Positions 15,974 to 23,715 of a stretch of 64,000 nt of DNA are shown here, piece after piece (the first letter of the stretch is position 1; each line of letters begins with the position of its first letter). The position numbers and the translations under genes are program-made. The notes below the pieces were generated by a model that was not told the DNA's origin, searched no databases, and was given only the letters and a program-made list of their open reading frames with translations. The stretch covers positions 9,049-73,048 of the forward strand of contig MFYT01000011.1 of NCBI GenBank assembly GCA_001789205.1, given 5' to 3'. The stretch comes from Candidatus Raymondbacteria bacterium RIFOXYA2_FULL_49_16 (GTDB taxonomy: Bacteria; Fibrobacterota; OXYB2-FULL-49-7; XYB2-FULL-49-35).

Positions 15974-17691
15974 ATAAAAAAACCATCGCACCAACAGTCC
16001 TGTGCCTTTGCGCTGCCAGCAGCCTGCTCCTGTGGCAATGCGGCCAACCTTCAGGCCCCGACGTGGCAGGCAACACGTCTGAGACCGGCAATGCGCTTGT
16101 GTCAGGATATGTATACAATTCAAACGGTTCCGCGGCACAAGGAGCTACAATCAGGTTTGTGGCAATTGACCATAATCCCTACGAGACTCATACCATTACA
16201 GACTCCACTTTCACGGACAGCACAGGATGGTATGGCATAAACACCCTTCCATTTGATACCTACAATGTGTTTGCCGCAGGGGTTAATGACAGCCTGGGCC
16301 TGCAGGACTCTGTGGCATTCACAGGCGACACCATACAGGTCCCGGAAAACACAATTAAGACGCCAGGTTCAATGGCCGGGTATATCAAACTGCTTGCCGG
16401 GGACGAACCAGACAAGATAATCGCCATTGCCATGGGGTCTAATACATTCTCGTTCATAACCACTAGCGCCCGATTCAGCTTTGCGGACCTGGCAGAAGGG
16501 CAATATAATGTGAAATTCCTCTCTCTTTTGCCTAAGTACAGTAATTTGGATACAGTATTTCATATTTTTGCGGGCGCGAATATTGATTTAGGAACAGATT
16601 CCATTGTAATACCATTGAAAATACCCATTCCAACAGGGTTTGCCGTTAAATATGACAGCATGACGCAGCGAGTAACGCTCTTGTGGAACAAAATGAACCC
16701 CGCAAAGGTGAGTGCCTACAATGTGTATCGTGAGCATGCTGGCAATGGTGATTCTCTGCTAACGCCAGTGGCAACAACAGACACCTTCTACGTGGACTCC
16801 AACGCCATTCAGGATGAGACCTATATCTATCGTGTGGCTTCAGTGAATGCAGGGGATGAAGAAGGGGTAAAAACGCGTGGAGACAGCGTGACAATTGTAA
16901 GCGCGTACAAATTCCTGCGAGTATTTGCAGCCACAGGCACGAATGACGGACAGGTTTCATTGCCCCAAGGAATCACTATAGATTCCATGAAAAATGTCTA
17001 TGTTGTTGATTTAGGAAACTGGCGAATACAGAAATTCGACAGATCTGGCAACTTTCTAATGAAATTCGGCAGCCAAGGTAATACTAACGGGCAATTCAGC
17101 AGACCACAAGATATCGTAATAGACAAATGGGGTAAAATATACATTACCGACGCAGACCAAATGTGCGTCCATAAATTCAACAGTATTGGTTCATTCGTTA
17201 CAAAATGGAGTACAAAAGGGCTACCATCTGGCATCGCAATTGATTATTCAGGTCGAATATATGTTGCTACACAATCAGATTCAAGTTTCATACAAGTATT
17301 TGATACTGGTGGAGTTAAGCTAAGTGAATGGAAGACACCCGTGGGCAATCTTGATATTGCGATTAAAGACCTTGATACTGTGTTCGTAAGCTCACGAGAT
17401 AATAAGCTAACAACATATTTATCCAATGGTACCCTGATCCAGAGCTGGACAATTAATGGATTAGCAGATGGTTTCCGTTTTGCTATGGATAAAAACAACA
17501 ATTTCTTTATCCCCTTCTGGTATACAAATGATTTTGTTCGTGTTTTTAATAAAGAAGAGAGACTTTTAGGACAATTCGGGAAATCAGGCGCACAAGTAGG
17601 GTATCTTTATTATCCAGTGACAGCATATGTGGATGGAAAAAATGTTTTCATTTGTGCAAATAATGGAATCCAAATATTTACTATTCCTTAA
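15970..17691 (+). CDS. Lipoprotein with carboxypeptidase-regulatory-like, Fn3-like and NHL-repeat domains
   Basis: 573 residues. The signal peptide ends in a lipobox-like SSLLLWQC (Cys about residue 24), then a Gly/Pro/Ser linker, a carboxypeptidase-regulatory-like beta-sandwich (ALVSGYVYNSNGSAAQGATI), a fibronectin-III-like segment (PTGFAVKYDSMTQRVTLLW), and from about residue 315 an NHL-type propeller (NGQFSRPQDIVIDKWGKIYI). It is probably anchored in the outer membrane. It begins inside the stop codon of the TIGR02147 gene. Base use changes within the gene: from about 16950 onward codons become markedly A/T-rich, so the propeller half may have a different origin. Confidence 0.75.
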   Translation: MNKKTIAPTVLCLCAASSLLLWQCGQPSGPDVAGNTSETGNALVSGYVYNSNGSAAQGATIRFVAIDHNPYETHTITDSTFTDSTGWYGINTLPFDTYNVFAAGVNDSLGLQDSVAFTGDTIQVPENTIKTPGSMAGYIKLLAGDEPDKIIAIAMGSNTFSFITTSARFSFADLAEGQYNVKFLSLLPKYSNLDTVFHIFAGANIDLGTDSIVIPLKIPIPTGFAVKYDSMTQRVTLLWNKMNPAKVSAYNVYREHAGNGDSLLTPVATTDTFYVDSNAIQDETYIYRVASVNAGDEEGVKTRGDSVTIVSAYKFLRVFAATGTNDGQVSLPQGITIDSMKNVYVVDLGNWRIQKFDRSGNFLMKFGSQGNTNGQFSRPQDIVIDKWGKIYITDADQMCVHKFNSIGSFVTKWSTKGLPSGIAIDYSGRIYVATQSDSSFIQVFDTGGVKLSEWKTPVGNLDIAIKDLDTVFVSSRDNKLTTYLSNGTLIQSWTINGLADGFRFAMDKNNNFFIPFWYTNDFVRVFNKEERLLGQFGKSGAQVGYLYYPVTAYVDGKNVFICANNGIQIFTIP

Positions 17692-17696
17692 AATTA

Positions 17697-17719
17697 GGGA
17701 CAAGTTCTTCACTTGTCCC
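17697..17719. terminator. Hairpin between convergent genes
   Basis: GGGACAAGT-tcttc-ACTTGTCCC is a 9-bp perfect stem placed 5 bp after the lipoprotein stop codon, where transcription from both sides meets. The following bases are CTGTT rather than a T-run, so it is a weak intrinsic terminator or an mRNA end-protecting hairpin. Confidence 0.5.
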
Positions 17720-17746
17720 CTGTTAGCATCTCATCTTCATTGATTT

Positions 17747-18298
17747 TCAATAAAGATCATGAGACCCGCCAGAATTATCTTTAAAGCAAAGTTTCCCGGA
17801 AGTTGAGTCAACATAAATAGAACAATATGGTGCGCTTGCAGCGGAAGAAACTTTAGGCTTTATATACCCATTGCTATCTACGACTTGCTGTCCCCCAACC
17901 TTTAAATCACCATTCACTTCAAGCTTTGCACCAGGCGAATTCGTGCCCACACCAACATCGCCGCCGCTTTCAACAAACACCCTTGCCGTGGCAGCTGTGC
18001 ACAGGACTAGCGGTGCGCTTGTACCTGAATCAATCTCCAGCCATTTTGGCTTTCCAGCGCTTCCGCTGCCATACTTGGTCATAGCAGCCGCACCCTGATA
18101 CGAAATCAACTGCACACCAGTGCCAGCGGAACTGCCGGAATCAGCATTCACAACCCCCACCCTTGTCACACTGTTCGCGACCTTTTGCACGTGGAGGGGA
18201 TACGAAATACTGGTAACGCCAATACCCGCATTGCCGCCATTGGTCAGTGTAATGTCAGACGTGTTCGCGGTCTCTGTCACACTTGGATAATTAGCCAT
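17747..18298 (-). CDS. Tail-fibre/adhesin-like repeat protein (orphan)
   Basis: 183 residues, start 18298 with GGAGG upstream. The composition (Gly, Ser, Thr, Val, Ala; few charges) and phrases such as GNAGIGVTSISYPLHVQK, VGVGTNSPGAKLEVNGDL and GYIKPKVSSAASAPYC are those of trimeric beta-structured fibre proteins of phage tails and of bacterial proteins with 'structural' repeats preceding a chaperone. No signal peptide and no C-terminal intramolecular chaperone are present. No other phage gene is nearby, so it is either a domesticated fibre fragment or a cell-surface protein exported by another route. Confidence 0.6.
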   Translation of the reverse strand: MANYPSVTETANTSDITLTNGGNAGIGVTSISYPLHVQKVANSVTRVGVVNADSGSSAGTGVQLISYQGAAAMTKYGSGSAGKPKWLEIDSGTSAPLVLCTAATARVFVESGGDVGVGTNSPGAKLEVNGDLKVGGQQVVDSNGYIKPKVSSAASAPYCSIYVDSTSGKLCFKDNSGGSHDLY

Positions 18299-18329
18299 AA
18301 TACTGCCTCCTTGAAAAAATGTTTATGGG

Positions 18330-18350
18330 TCCGAAGGAGTTTCCTTCGGA
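18330..18350 (-). promoter_or_regulatory. 5' leader hairpin of the fibre-like gene
   Basis: TCCGAAGGA-gtt-TCCTTCGGA is a perfect 9-bp stem with a 3-nt loop about 30 bp upstream of the fibre-like gene start. It may stabilise or attenuate the leader. The remaining intergenic stretch to 18592 is A/T-rich, with no gene or clear promoter that I can support. Confidence 0.4.
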
Positions 18351-18592
18351 AAATGAAGCGGTTAACTATATTATAATACAAAAAATGATAAAATGCAAGT
18401 AGTTACTATGCATGTAATTGATTCTAGATAAAAGATCGGTTTTACTGACTATATAGCATTTTGTTTTCTCTTGGCATCCCTCCCTAAAAGGATTATTTTT
18501 TCCAGGAAAACAAAAACCGGCACAAAATCGGGAAATTATAAAGAACTGCAATCAACCACTAGAAACATGTTTACTGCATACGAGGTGTTGTC

Positions 18593-19588
18593 ATGAATGA
18601 ACAAATCCCAGCCACGCTGAAATCAAGCCCGGTCATTAAACGGCACACCTCAAACCCCATACTGTCTGCAAAAAATGTTCCGTACAAGGCGGCTCTTATT
18701 TTCAACGCCGGGATCGCCAAATTCAATGGGAAATACGTAATGGTTTTCCGCAACGACTACGGATCCATTCCAGAGCAACGATTGGATGGAACAAATATTG
18801 GTATCGCGTTCAGCAACGACGGCATCAGTTGGGATGTCGCACCAAAGCCCTGTTTTGACCTTGCCGATGGAGAGATAACCCGGGCATACGATCCCCGGCT
18901 TACCGTGATGGACGGCAGGTGCTATATGTGTTTTGCCGTGGATACCAACCATGGGGTGCGCGGAGGTATCGCCGTTACTGACGATTTCGAGCGCTTCGAA
19001 ATATTGAGCCTATCAGTGCCTGACAATAGAAACATGGTCCTATTCCCGGAAAAAATAGGCGGAAACTATGTACGGCTCGAACGCCCCTTTCCGGTGTACA
19101 GCCGCGGAGGCAAGGACAGGTTCGATATCTGGATATCAGCATCGCCGGACCTGAAGTACTGGGGAGACTCACATCTATTGCTGGGTGTCGAACATGTCCC
19201 GTTTGCCAATGATAAGATCGGTCCTGGAGCGCCTCCCATAAAAACAAAGGCTGGATGGCTCACTATGTTTCACAGCGTGGATATTGATTCACGCCGAGGA
19301 AAAAATGGATGGGAAGATTCATGGAAAAAGAGATACTGCGCAGGCATCATGCTGCTTGATCTGAGTGACCCAAGCAAAGTAAGCGGCATATCCAAACAAC
19401 CGCTCATTGCGCCCGAAGCGGATTATGAAACTAAAAACGGTTTCAGAAATGACGTTATTTTCCCCGGCGGCATGGTGCTCGAAGATTCGGGTGAGGTTAA
19501 AATATACTACGGTGCGGCCGATACCGTTGAATGCCTTGCAACGGCCCATGTTGACGACCTGATTGCGTTGTGTACAAAAGAAAGATAA
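18593..19588 (+). CDS. GH130 family beta-mannoside phosphorylase
   Basis: 331 residues with a five-bladed propeller pattern. Family landmarks are FNAGIAKFNGKYVMVFRNDY, ITRAYDPRLT with the probable proton donor Asp100, KIGPGAPPIKTKAGWLTMFH and the closing IYYGAADTVECLATA. GH130 enzymes cleave beta-mannosides (mannosyl-glucose, mannobiose, mannosyl-N-acetylglucosamine) with inorganic phosphate to give mannose 1-phosphate; which acceptor is used here cannot be told. A GAGGTG site precedes the start. No signal peptide, so cytoplasmic. It is followed after 14 bp by a serine dehydratase gene with no obvious metabolic link. Confidence 0.88.
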   Translation: MNEQIPATLKSSPVIKRHTSNPILSAKNVPYKAALIFNAGIAKFNGKYVMVFRNDYGSIPEQRLDGTNIGIAFSNDGISWDVAPKPCFDLADGEITRAYDPRLTVMDGRCYMCFAVDTNHGVRGGIAVTDDFERFEILSLSVPDNRNMVLFPEKIGGNYVRLERPFPVYSRGGKDRFDIWISASPDLKYWGDSHLLLGVEHVPFANDKIGPGAPPIKTKAGWLTMFHSVDIDSRRGKNGWEDSWKKRYCAGIMLLDLSDPSKVSGISKQPLIAPEADYETKNGFRNDVIFPGGMVLEDSGEVKIYYGAADTVECLATAHVDDLIALCTKER

Positions 19589-19602
19589 CCGTTAATAATA
19601 CC

Positions 19603-20811
19603 ATGGAATCATTAAAGGAACTATATCGAATCGGGCATGGGCCGTCAGCAAGCCATACCATGGGCCCGCGTACAGCCGCGGAGTTATTTCTTAAAAAGGC
19701 CCCCAATGCTTCAAGTTATCGGGTCACGCTGTATGGGAGTCTCGCGCTTACTGGCAAAGGCCACATGACCCATACGGTCATCAAAGACGTTTTCAGGTCC
19801 ATACGCGTCAACATAAGCTGGAAACCAAAGATATTCCTCCCCCTTCATCCTAATGGCATGAAATTCGAGGCCCTAGACAAAAAAAACAAAGTATTTGCGC
19901 GAAGCACAGCATACAGTATTGGCGGTGGCGCAATCCGGGAAGAACAAGAGAAGCGGCCTGTCCCTGGTCCCTATAAACTAAAGACCTTGGGCGCTGTTGT
20001 TGCATGGGCGCAAAAGACCGGCAGGCCATTATGGGACTATGTCGATATTTCTGAAGGCCCCTCCATTTGGGCATACCTGTCAGAAATCTGGAAGGTCATG
20101 CGGGAAACCCTGGAAAATGGGTTACAGGAAGAAGGCGTATTGCCCGGCAGGCTAAAACTGGCGAGAAAAGCGCGCTCTTATTTCATGAAGGCGAAAAGCA
20201 TGAGGCCTGATGTGCGAAAAAACGGGCTCATCTATGCGTATGCCTTGGCTGTTGCGGAGGAAAATGCCTCTGCCAGCAGGATCGTGACCGCGCCTACCTG
20301 CGGAGCGGCCGGCGTACTCCCCGCAGTACTCTATTATGTCAAAACCGTATGCGGTCTTTCGGAAAATAAAATTGTCCAAGCCCTTGCCACAGCCGGTATC
20401 ATTGGCAATGTGGTCAAATCCAACGCATCAATCTCGGGTGCGGAAGTAGGGTGCCAAGGTGAGATCGGCACGGCCTGCGCCATGGCGGCGGGCGCTGTAT
20501 GCCAACTCTACGGCGGGACATCGCACCAGATCGAATATGCCGCTGAAATGGGGCTTGAGCACCATCTGGGACTCACGTGCGACCCGGTCGCGGGCCTGGT
20601 CCAGATACCGTGCATTGAAAGGAATGCCTTTGCCGCTGTACGCGCGGTTGATTGCGCGGAATACGCGCTTCTTTCCGACGGCAGGCATTGCATCAGCTTT
20701 GACGATGTTGTGAAGGTCATGAAAAAAACAGGGACAGACCTGAAAGAACTTTATAAAGAAACATCCACAGGTGGTTTGGCATCTCTGGTATTGCACCATC
20801 TGAAATCCTGA
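19603..20811 (+). CDS. sdaA: L-serine dehydratase, single-chain iron-sulfur type
   Basis: 402 residues. The N-terminal beta domain starts SLKELYRIGHGPSASHTMGP and the C-terminal catalytic domain contains TAPTCGAAGVLPAV, GCQGEIGTACAMAAG and GLTCDPVAGLVQIPCIERNA, the cysteines of which hold the [4Fe-4S] cluster. It deaminates L-serine to pyruvate and ammonia. I chose 19603 because the conserved region begins there; an upstream in-frame TTG at 19570 would overlap the GH130 gene. No regulatory ACT domain is present. It is followed by cutA after 27 bp. Confidence 0.9.
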   Translation: MESLKELYRIGHGPSASHTMGPRTAAELFLKKAPNASSYRVTLYGSLALTGKGHMTHTVIKDVFRSIRVNISWKPKIFLPLHPNGMKFEALDKKNKVFARSTAYSIGGGAIREEQEKRPVPGPYKLKTLGAVVAWAQKTGRPLWDYVDISEGPSIWAYLSEIWKVMRETLENGLQEEGVLPGRLKLARKARSYFMKAKSMRPDVRKNGLIYAYALAVAEENASASRIVTAPTCGAAGVLPAVLYYVKTVCGLSENKIVQALATAGIIGNVVKSNASISGAEVGCQGEIGTACAMAAGAVCQLYGGTSHQIEYAAEMGLEHHLGLTCDPVAGLVQIPCIERNAFAAVRAVDCAEYALLSDGRHCISFDDVVKVMKKTGTDLKELYKETSTGGLASLVLHHLKS

Positions 20812-20838
20812 AATATCCTATTTTTTTTAGAGGCGCGT

Positions 20839-21153
20839 ATGGAACACTGTTTTGTATATATCACGGCAAAAGATAAGCGGCAGGCAAAAAGCATTGGCAA
20901 GACCCTCGTGCGCGAACGCCTTGCCGCATGCGCGAACATCATTGAAAAAATACACTCGTTCTACTGGTGGGAAGGCAAACTCCAGGAAAACGCTGAGGCG
21001 CTGCTTATCGTAAAAACCAGGAAAACCCTGGTAAAAAAGCTTGTTACCCGTGTGAAAAAGCTACACTCCTACTCCTGTCCGTGCGTTGTTGCCCTGCCCA
21101 TAACCGAAGGGAACCCAGACTTTTTGAATTGGATTTCAGCCGAGACCAGGTAA
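20839..21153 (+). CDS. cutA: CutA1-family divalent-cation tolerance protein
   Basis: 104 residues, exactly the family size, with VYITAKDKRQAKSIGKTLV, ERLAACANII, YWWEGKLQENAEALLIVKT and YSCPCVVALPITEGNPDFLNWI. CutA is a small trimeric ferredoxin-fold protein linked to copper tolerance in Escherichia coli, though its molecular role remains unclear. It lies between sdaA and lpxA, with a 19-bp gap to the latter, in one transcriptional unit. Confidence 0.95.
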   Translation: MEHCFVYITAKDKRQAKSIGKTLVRERLAACANIIEKIHSFYWWEGKLQENAEALLIVKTRKTLVKKLVTRVKKLHSYSCPCVVALPITEGNPDFLNWISAETR

Positions 21154-21172
21154 ATAGTATCTTTTAGAATCC

Positions 21173-21952
21173 ATGGCAACCATCCATTCAACTGCGATCA
21201 TTGATCCCGGGGCCGAACTAGATTCGACTGTCGATGTGGGACCCTATTGCATTGTTGGTCCCAAAGTGAAAATCGGCGCTGGCACACGCTTTATGTCTCA
21301 CGTCCAAGTGGAAGGGCCCACAACTATCGGAAAAGACAACATGTTCTTTCCTTTTTCCTATATTGGTGCGGTCCCTGTCGACCTCAAATACCGGGGAGAA
21401 GAGAGCGAACTCATCATCGGCGATAATAATAACATCCGTGAATCAGTATCCCTGCACCGGGGAACAATAGGCGGAGGAAATATCACAAAAATCGGAAACA
21501 ATTGTCTGATTATGGCGTATGTGCATGCGGGGCACGATACCATTATCGAAGACGAGGTCATTGTCGCGAATGCCACTCAAATCGCGGGTCATGTTCTTAT
21601 TAAAAAAGGCGCCCGTGTGGGCGGTGTAAGCGCTATAACCCAATTTTGCGTCATTGGTGAGATGGCATATATAGGCGCCTCCTCCCTTATTCACAAGGAC
21701 ATTCCACCCTATGTGAGCGCAACGGGCAATCCGATAAAACCTTCAGGCATAAATAAAGTGGGGCTCGAACGAAAAGGGCATGGCGTTGAAACCATCAATG
21801 AACTGAAAAAAGCCTATAAAATAATCTACATGAAAAACCTGACTATTGCCGAGGCTGAAAAAGAGATAATGACGTCATGCGACATGTCCCTGGCCGAGCT
21901 TCAAAACATGGTCAATTTCATCAAGACCTCGCCAAACGGCATTGCCAGATAA
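21173..21952 (+). CDS. lpxA: Acyl-[ACP]--UDP-N-acetylglucosamine O-acyltransferase, copy 1
   Basis: 259 residues with left-handed beta-helix hexapeptide repeats (for example IIDPGAELDSTVDVGPYCIV) and the LpxA C-terminal helical part. Catalytic-type residues are in VHAGHDTI (His121), with the downstream NATQIAGHVLI and SAITQFCVIG that correspond to the E. coli substrate-binding blocks, and GNPIKPSGINKVGLERKG matches the canonical C-terminal motif. It would start lipid A synthesis by acylating UDP-GlcNAc. It is separate from the main lpx operon, which has its own, more divergent copy at 40477-41238. Confidence 0.88.
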   Translation: MATIHSTAIIDPGAELDSTVDVGPYCIVGPKVKIGAGTRFMSHVQVEGPTTIGKDNMFFPFSYIGAVPVDLKYRGEESELIIGDNNNIRESVSLHRGTIGGGNITKIGNNCLIMAYVHAGHDTIIEDEVIVANATQIAGHVLIKKGARVGGVSAITQFCVIGEMAYIGASSLIHKDIPPYVSATGNPIKPSGINKVGLERKGHGVETINELKKAYKIIYMKNLTIAEAEKEIMTSCDMSLAELQNMVNFIKTSPNGIAR

Positions 21953-21978
21953 CACAACGGAAACGAGCGGCAGGCCTC

Positions 21979-22635
21979 TTATTCCAGTTTGAAAACAACT
22001 TTGTATTCATAGCGAATTTCAACAGGCTGGCCCTTGATACGCGGCGGCGGGAAGCGCCATTTTCGGATAACTCTTGAAGTTTCAAGCGCAAACTGCTGGT
22101 GACCGGCTGTTTTAGTGATGGAGAAGGACTTCACATACCCTTTGGGATCAATCGTGAGTTCCACAACCACATACCCTTCAATGTGCGCTTCACGGGCAAT
22201 TGCCGGATAAAGCGGTTTGGGATTATACACAGGAGTAAAGTCAGTGTTATCAAGCTGCTTCGCGTCAACAAATCCCGTTTCCTCGATAGGAGAAACCGGC
22301 TGCGCCGTGGAAACGGATACGGCATCGTTTGGTGGAGCAGGTTCGGTCGCAGCAGGGGCGTATACCGGTTCGTCGGGTAACGGCTGAGGTTGCGCTTCCC
22401 TGGGTTCAGGCGGCCGTTCAATCGGTTTTTTCGGTGATGGCGGCCGGACGGCACGTAGTTTTTCAGCGCTGCCCTGCGGCAGCGTCACATCCTCCAGCGT
22501 GATGAAAGGGGCTTCGCTCAGTTTTCCCGGACGGTCCAGATTCAGGAAAATCAGGCAGAAAGCCAAGGGCAGAATCGCTGAAAATAGTGCTGACAGCGTC
22601 CAGCGGAACCTGTCGGACCGTACAATAGACTTCAC
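21979..22635 (-). CDS. tonB: TonB-family energy transducer
   Basis: 218 residues: one N-terminal membrane anchor (about residues 12-33), a Pro/Glu-rich periplasmic spacer (RAVRPPSPKKPIERPPEPRE), and a TonB C-terminal domain with YPAIAREAHIEGYVVVELTI and the closing RYEYKVVFKLE. It transmits proton-motive energy from ExbBD to an outer-membrane receptor. Its start overlaps the exbD stop by 4 bp. It is the last gene of a self-contained uptake operon with its own receptor. Confidence 0.93.
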   Translation of the reverse strand: MKSIVRSDRFRWTLSALFSAILPLAFCLIFLNLDRPGKLSEAPFITLEDVTLPQGSAEKLRAVRPPSPKKPIERPPEPREAQPQPLPDEPVYAPAATEPAPPNDAVSVSTAQPVSPIEETGFVDAKQLDNTDFTPVYNPKPLYPAIAREAHIEGYVVVELTIDPKGYVKSFSITKTAGHQQFALETSRVIRKWRFPPPRIKGQPVEIRYEYKVVFKLE

Positions 22636-23054
22636 CGTTTCTCCATAAATTGGGTTCCTATGGAAAAACGATGAAGGTTCTTCTCCCGGAGACGGTCCAT
22701 AAGCGTAATAAGAGGTTCCACCTGTGAACGGCGGTCCGGCACAAGCACCACATTCAAGCGCGGGTTCTTCGATGATTCCAAAACAGCCGCACTCTCGACT
22801 TCCTCCAGGGTCCGGACGCCTCCATCGTACCAGTAACGGCCCTGATCATCGATGGAAACGATTAAAAGGTCTTTTTGCAGGGGTTGACTGGTCGCGGCGC
22901 GCGCCTTGTCCACTTTGATACCGCTCTCTTTGATGAAATTGGTTGTCACCGCAAAGAAAATCAGAAGTAGAAACACCATATCTATCAGCGGGGCCATGCT
23001 GATTTCCGGTTTCCGCAGTTCTCCGTCCATTACATCAAAGGCCTTTATCGCCAT
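22632..23054 (-). CDS. exbD: ExbD-family biopolymer transport protein
   Basis: 140 residues. After a short cytoplasmic segment (EISMAPLIDMVFLLLIFFAV) comes the single membrane helix with the conserved Asp25, which is needed for proton-driven function in the family, then a periplasmic domain (DQGRYWYDGGVRTLEEVESA). It partners ExbB and TonB. It overlaps exbB by 1 bp and tonB by 4 bp. Confidence 0.93.
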   Translation of the reverse strand: MAIKAFDVMDGELRKPEISMAPLIDMVFLLLIFFAVTTNFIKESGIKVDKARAATSQPLQKDLLIVSIDDQGRYWYDGGVRTLEEVESAAVLESSKNPRLNVVLVPDRRSQVEPLITLMDRLREKNLHRFSIGTQFMEKR

Positions 23055-23677
23055 CAGATTTTTCCCCTATGTTCTTCAAGATATTCAAACAGATGGGTCA
23101 GCGACGCCTTCAGGACCGACACAATCGATGCGGAACGATTGGACAAAAAAACGTGAAAGAGAATAATGGGCACGGTCGCGACAAGTCCGGCTTGCGTAGT
23201 GATAAGCGCTTCCGCGATCCCATCCGCCATTGCCTGCGCATCGCCAGTCCCCTGCAGCGCAATGACCTTGAAGGTGGTGATCATGCCGGTGACCGTTCCC
23301 AGGAGCCCCAGCAGCGGCATCAACCCGGCCAATGTCGCGATAATGTTGAGATAATGGGTCAGGGCCGGCAATTCCTTCAAAAGCGCGGTATCGACCTTTT
23401 TCTCGAGTCGAGACAAGGGAAGTTCCGCACCCTCCAGCGCAACACTCAGTACGTTCTTGATAACTCCGGTCTCGCCCTGAAGAAAGGTCCGGGCGTCTTC
23501 AAGACCGCCGGTTGCAAGCGTTTCAGAAAAACGGTCCGCCAGACGCTTGCTTCTTGAAGCGGTCTGCCAGAAAAACATGAATCGTTCGCAGATAAGCAGT
23601 AATGCCCAGAAAGTGAACCCAACGATGGGAAACATGAATATCCCACCCTTGATAAAATATTCCCTCACAGCATCCAT
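23054..23677 (-). CDS. exbB: ExbB/MotA/TolQ-family proton channel
   Basis: 207 residues with three membrane helices: GIFMFPIVGFTFWALLLICE near the N-terminus, LNIIATLAGLMPLLGLLGTV and LITTQAGLVATVPIILFHVF. The conserved GLLGTVTGM and GIAEALITTQAGL blocks are those of ExbB. It is the pore part of the TonB motor. It follows the receptor gene by 38 bp and precedes exbD. Confidence 0.93.
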   Translation of the reverse strand: MDAVREYFIKGGIFMFPIVGFTFWALLLICERFMFFWQTASRSKRLADRFSETLATGGLEDARTFLQGETGVIKNVLSVALEGAELPLSRLEKKVDTALLKELPALTHYLNIIATLAGLMPLLGLLGTVTGMITTFKVIALQGTGDAQAMADGIAEALITTQAGLVATVPIILFHVFLSNRSASIVSVLKASLTHLFEYLEEHRGKI

Positions 23678-23715
23678 AATGTCTCCTCGCTTGAAATCCT
23701 TAAAATAAAAATTCG

